Positions 61,381 through 64,000 of a stretch of 64,000 nucleotides of DNA are shown here, piece after piece. The stretch spans positions 496,001 to 560,000 of the forward strand of contig NZ_CP137142.1 in the NCBI RefSeq assembly GCF_045287255.1, in the 5' to 3' direction. A model generated the notes under the pieces. The model did not search any database, had not been told where the DNA came from, and saw nothing but the letters and a program-made list of their open reading frames with translations. A program made the translations under genes and the position numbers. Source of the stretch: Henriciella sp045287255 (lineage in GTDB: Bacteria; Pseudomonadota; Alphaproteobacteria; Caulobacterales; Hyphomonadaceae). The first letter of the stretch is position 1, and each line of letters starts with the position of its first letter.

Positions 61381-61398
61381 AGTTTCGTTATCGAAACT
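61381..61398. repeat. Inverted repeat before ccrM
   Basis: AGTTTCG and CGAAACT form a perfect 7-base repeat around TTAT. It may be an operator for the divergent genes; the reader is unknown. Confidence 0.5.
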
Positions 61399-61420
61399 AA
61401 CTGGTTTGCTGTGCAGTAAC

Positions 61421-61474
61421 GAATCGATAACCCGAATGGGGCGAGTCTGCCTGTTCTTGCAAAACATCTGATTC
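61421..61474. promoter_or_regulatory. Cluster of three GANTC sites in the ccrM promoter region
   Basis: GAATC (61421-61425), GAGTC (61443-61447) and GATTC (61470-61474) lie in the 72 bases before the ccrM start. GANTC is the CcrM target, and in Caulobacter ccrM transcription is itself sensitive to such methylation. Confidence 0.75.
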
Positions 61475-61492
61475 GAAAGCGGAAAAACGGCC

Positions 61493-62578
61493 ATGGAGCT
61501 GCACAAGAACACAATTATTGAAGGCGAATGCGTCGATGTCCTCTCACGACTGCCGGACAACTCGGTTGACCTGATCTTTGCTGACCCGCCTTATAATTTA
61601 CAGCTCGGCGGCGGTCTGACCCGTCCGGACCAAAGCCATGTTGATGGCGTCACGGATGCTTGGGACCAGTTTGATAGTTTCGATGCCTATGACCTGTTCA
61701 CCCATCAATGGCTGACCGAGTGTCGCCGCGTTCTCAAGGATGATGGCGCGATCTGGGTGATTGGCTCCTATCACAATATTTTCCGGGTCGGCACGATCCT
61801 GCAGGATAGCGGCTTCTGGATTCAGAATGATGTAATCTGGCGCAAGTCCAATCCGATGCCGAATTTCAAAGGCACCCGTTTCCAGAACGCGCATGAGACC
61901 ATGATCTGGGCGGGAAAGAGCGACAAATCCAAAGTCACGTTCAACTATGATGCCCTGAAGACATTCAACGAAGACAAGCAAATGCGGTCTGACTGGCTGA
62001 TCCCGATCTGCGCAGGCGGCGAGCGTTTGAAAGGTGAGGATGGCAAGAAGGCCCATCCAACCCAGAAGCCTGAAGCCCTGTTACAGCGCATTCTGCTGGC
62101 GACATCCAAGCCGGGCGATGTGATCCTTGATCCGTTCTCTGGCACAGGCACCACTGCGGCAGTCGCCAAGAAACTGGGTCGCGCCTATGTCGGCATCGAG
62201 CAAGACCCAGCCTATATCCGTCTATCGCGCGCCCGCCTTGCCGGGATTACGCCGGTCGAAGGCGACATGCTCCAGGTTCAGGAAAGCAAAAAAGCGCTCC
62301 CGCGTGTGCCATTCGGTGCGCTGGTCGAGAATGGCTGGCTTAAGCCGGGCGATCGCCTGTGGAGCCCAAAGAAGCGTTTTAATGCCCGTATCCGCATTGA
62401 TGGTAGCCTAACCACGGGCGATGCCACCGGATCGATCCACCGTATGGGTGCGCATGTGCAGAAGGCTCCGGCCTGTAACGGCTGGACCTACTGGCATTAT
62501 GAGGCGCAGGCCGGTGATCTGGCACCGATTGACCTGCTCCGCCGTCGTTATCGCCATGAAATGGGCCTGATGAGCTAA
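61493..62578 (+). CDS. ccrM: Cell-cycle DNA adenine methyltransferase (GANTC)
   Basis: This 361-residue beta-class N6-adenine methyltransferase has DPPYNLQLGG (motif IV) near residues 31-40 before the FxGxG motif LDPFSGTGTTAAVAKKLGRA near 204-223, and the CcrM C-terminal extension (VPFGALVENGWLKPGDRLWS through YWHYEAQAGDLAPIDLLRRR). CcrM methylates A in GANTC late in the cell cycle in alphaproteobacteria. Three GANTC sites are in its promoter region. Confidence 0.95.
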   Translation: MELHKNTIIEGECVDVLSRLPDNSVDLIFADPPYNLQLGGGLTRPDQSHVDGVTDAWDQFDSFDAYDLFTHQWLTECRRVLKDDGAIWVIGSYHNIFRVGTILQDSGFWIQNDVIWRKSNPMPNFKGTRFQNAHETMIWAGKSDKSKVTFNYDALKTFNEDKQMRSDWLIPICAGGERLKGEDGKKAHPTQKPEALLQRILLATSKPGDVILDPFSGTGTTAAVAKKLGRAYVGIEQDPAYIRLSRARLAGITPVEGDMLQVQESKKALPRVPFGALVENGWLKPGDRLWSPKKRFNARIRIDGSLTTGDATGSIHRMGAHVQKAPACNGWTYWHYEAQAGDLAPIDLLRRRYRHEMGLMS

Positions 62579-62646
62579 GGTCATACACCTATCATTACGC
62601 ACAATTCCGGATCACATGCGCGCAGGGCTTATGCTGTCCTGCGCGT

Positions 62647-63414
62647 ATGACCTATATCACCCTGACGCCTGAAACGCTGGATGACGAGCATATTTGCTGC
62701 GCTTTCTCCGACAAAAAATGCGTGAGCGGCTATCTCGCCAAGAAAGCCTGGTTAAAAGACGAATATGATCGCGGCTATCGGTTTGAGCGTCTGGATGAGC
62801 GCGCGAAAGTCTTCATCGAACATGGTCCAGCCGAAGAGGCATGGGTGCCGATAGAGGCGCCGAACTATCTGCACCTTGGCTGTTTCTGGGTATCAGGGAA
62901 GTATAAGAAAAACGGTCACGGCAAGGCACTTCTGCAAAAGGCCATAGAGGCTGCGAAAGAGCAGGGGCGTTCAGGGCTGGTCACCGTTGTCGGGACCAAG
63001 AAGAACCATTTCATGTCCGATGGGAAATGGCTCATCCGGCAGGGGTTTGAGGTCTGTGATCAGACCGAAGCCGGGTTTGACCTGATCTATCTGCCGCTTG
63101 CGCCAGAGGCCGAAAAACCGCGTTTCCGGGACAGTGCCCGGGTAGGCAAACCTGTCTCACAAAAGGGCTGTGTGGCTTACTATTCGAACCGCTGTCCGTT
63201 TACGGAGTTTCATGTCGGGCAGAACCTGAAAGAAGCCTGTGCCAATCGCGGTATTCCGCTTCAAGTGATAAAGCTGGAAACCAAGGCCCAAGCCCAGGAC
63301 GCGCCCAGCCCAGCGACGATTTTCAGCCTGTTCCTTGATGGCAAATTCATCACAACAGATCTCAGCGCCTGCATAGACAGCCGCTTTGATAAAGTCGTCG
63401 GTAAATACGCTTAA
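62647..63414 (+). CDS. GNAT acetyltransferase with YoaP-like domain
   Basis: This 255-residue protein has an N-terminal GNAT-like fold (LGCFWVSGKYKKNGHGKALL, the acetyl-CoA loop K-x-x-G-x-G-like) and a C-terminal part from about residue 160 (GCVAYYSNRCPFTEFHVGQN, then IFSLFLDGKFITTDLSAC) that resembles the thioredoxin-like YoaP domain. The substrate is unknown. It follows ccrM by 68 bases and may be a separate transcript. Confidence 0.8.
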   Translation: MTYITLTPETLDDEHICCAFSDKKCVSGYLAKKAWLKDEYDRGYRFERLDERAKVFIEHGPAEEAWVPIEAPNYLHLGCFWVSGKYKKNGHGKALLQKAIEAAKEQGRSGLVTVVGTKKNHFMSDGKWLIRQGFEVCDQTEAGFDLIYLPLAPEAEKPRFRDSARVGKPVSQKGCVAYYSNRCPFTEFHVGQNLKEACANRGIPLQVIKLETKAQAQDAPSPATIFSLFLDGKFITTDLSACIDSRFDKVVGKYA

Positions 63415-63525
63415 GCGCGCATATTTTGATCGGCTGAGTAAACATAAAAGGGGCTTAAGCAAATTTGGCTTTTGATTGACGCACGTATTTGATAGCTCTT
63501 CATTTTGGGATGCTCGAGGACCAGT

Positions 63526-64000
63526 ATGCCGGTTAAAAGTGCCACTTTATTTTTGCAGAGACACATTCGACAATTGCTTGGTAAGCCCGTTGTTGAAGAG
63601 TCAAATAATCTGCCAAAGCTGGAGAAAATCCGGCGACACCTTCTGCTAGGTAAGAGCTGGCGATATTTGAGATACGTGCATTTGCGGGATGCTTTGCTGC
63701 GAATTAGTGATGATATTAAAACAGTTGGTGTCGTTGGAGCTGGCGGTGGATTTGCCGAGTTTGCGCTCGCAATTGAGTTTCCCCACATCCATTTCACCCT
63801 GACGGACATTATTGACGACACGTACCCACGATTTCAGAATGTGATGAAGCTGAGCTGGGACTGGGATATTAACAATATCGACTTTCGGGTATGGGATGTG
63901 CTCACCCCGACATCACGCCGGTTTGATCTTGTCTGTTCGACTGAGGTCTTGGAGCATATTCTCGAAGACGATCTTGCCGCGAGCCGCATGCGTGATGCAG
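63526..64000 (+). CDS. SAM-dependent methyltransferase, partial (cut by window end)
   Basis: About 158 codons are in the window. The translation opens MPVKSATLFLQRHIRQLLGK, then GVVGAGGGFAEFALAIEFPH (motif I) and VCSTEVLEHI (motif IV-like), the pattern of class I methyltransferases. A GAGG ribosome-binding site lies ten bases before the ATG. The region has lower GC content and different codon use than the upstream genes, suggesting acquisition. The 3' end and function cannot be judged. Confidence 0.75.
   Translation, partial: MPVKSATLFLQRHIRQLLGKPVVEESNNLPKLEKIRRHLLLGKSWRYLRYVHLRDALLRISDDIKTVGVVGAGGGFAEFALAIEFPHIHFTLTDIIDDTYPRFQNVMKLSWDWDINNIDFRVWDVLTPTSRRFDLVCSTEVLEHILEDDLAASRMRDA

Noticed and set aside
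1..64000. CRISPR array, prophage or toxin-antitoxin system
   Set aside because: No spaced direct repeats, Cas proteins, phage structural genes or small toxin-antitoxin pairs were seen on either strand.

Overview
The window looks like chromosomal DNA of a moderately high-GC alphaproteobacterium. The strongest indicators are a GANTC methyltransferase of the CcrM type beside mutY, a perfect alphaproteobacterial LexA box (GTTC-N7-GTTC), and a DciA-like / DsbA-like / smc gene run. Two large TonB-dependent receptors, many CoA-dependent catabolic enzymes and several lipoproteins suggest an aquatic organism of the Hyphomonadaceae or Sphingomonad lifestyle. That lineage assignment is an inference. I see no tRNA, rRNA, CRISPR array, insertion sequence or phage gene, and no gene-free stretch longer than about 210 bases.

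Positions 1-49000 form one dense catabolic locus of about 50 genes, arranged as divergent operons with many 1-4 base start/stop overlaps. Two palindromic operator families tie it together. Motif A (AAATGATATATCATTT and variants) occurs ten times, nearly always in a divergent promoter or just upstream of a first gene. Motif B (TTTGTCCGGACAAA and variants) occurs before the citrate-lyase-like operon, between the CoA-transferase/GntR and MmgE/PrpD operons, before both TonB receptors and, weakly, before a TPP enzyme at 51407. The locus encodes two HutC-type GntR repressors (27227-27940 and 39555-40352). By position, the first is the likely motif B reader and the second the likely motif A reader. 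Both TonB receptor promoters carry both motifs.

Layout: 1-4223 has a CoA-transferase fragment, an HMG-CoA-lyase-like enzyme, a sodium-solute symporter, a DUF1838 lipoprotein and a DUF3598 protein. 4398-9953 has TonB receptor 1, a Tat-exported flavin oxidase and an MFS carrier. 9966-21882 has redox, hydrolase, VOC, DUF1330, cupin, methyltransferase, SDR, PuuE-like deacetylase, CpeT-like and AhpD-like genes. 21924-34545 is the probable core pathway: CitE-like lyase, MaoC hydratase, acyl-CoA dehydrogenase, two type III CoA-transferases, a second DUF3598 protein, GntR 1, an acetyl-CoA hydrolase/transferase, two MmgE/PrpD proteins, a PaaK-like ligase and an amidase. 34547-45539 has an acetyltransferase, crotonase, aldehyde dehydrogenase, VAO-type flavoprotein, membrane protein, GntR 2, and a C-N hydrolase operon (YciI, nitrilase-like, two deacetylases, DinB, isochorismatase). 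45690-48981 has TonB receptor 2 and a two-domain VOC lipoprotein.

Working model (inference): a poorly diffusible substrate enters through the two receptors. PuuE/imidase-type deacetylases, an isochorismatase-type amidohydrolase and an amidase open cyclic or linear amides. The resulting acids are activated by CoA-transferases or the PaaK-like ligase, then hydrated and cleaved by the MaoC and CitE-like enzymes to central metabolites. The MaoC, CitE-like and CoA-transferase set resembles the itaconate/mesaconate (C5-dicarboxylate) route. CpeT, DUF3598 and HapK-like proteins, families linked elsewhere to bilins or pyrroles, raise the testable possibility that the substrate is a tetrapyrrole or cyclic-imide breakdown product.

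From 48999 onward the content is mostly housekeeping: a transketolase/PDH-E1-like TPP enzyme, SMC, a DsbA-like lipoprotein, a DciA-like protein, MutY, a NUC1 nuclease with a lamin-tail-like domain, an SOS-boxed SplB-like radical SAM protein, a GPH-type carrier, CcrM, a GNAT-YoaP-like protein, and a methyltransferase cut by the window end.
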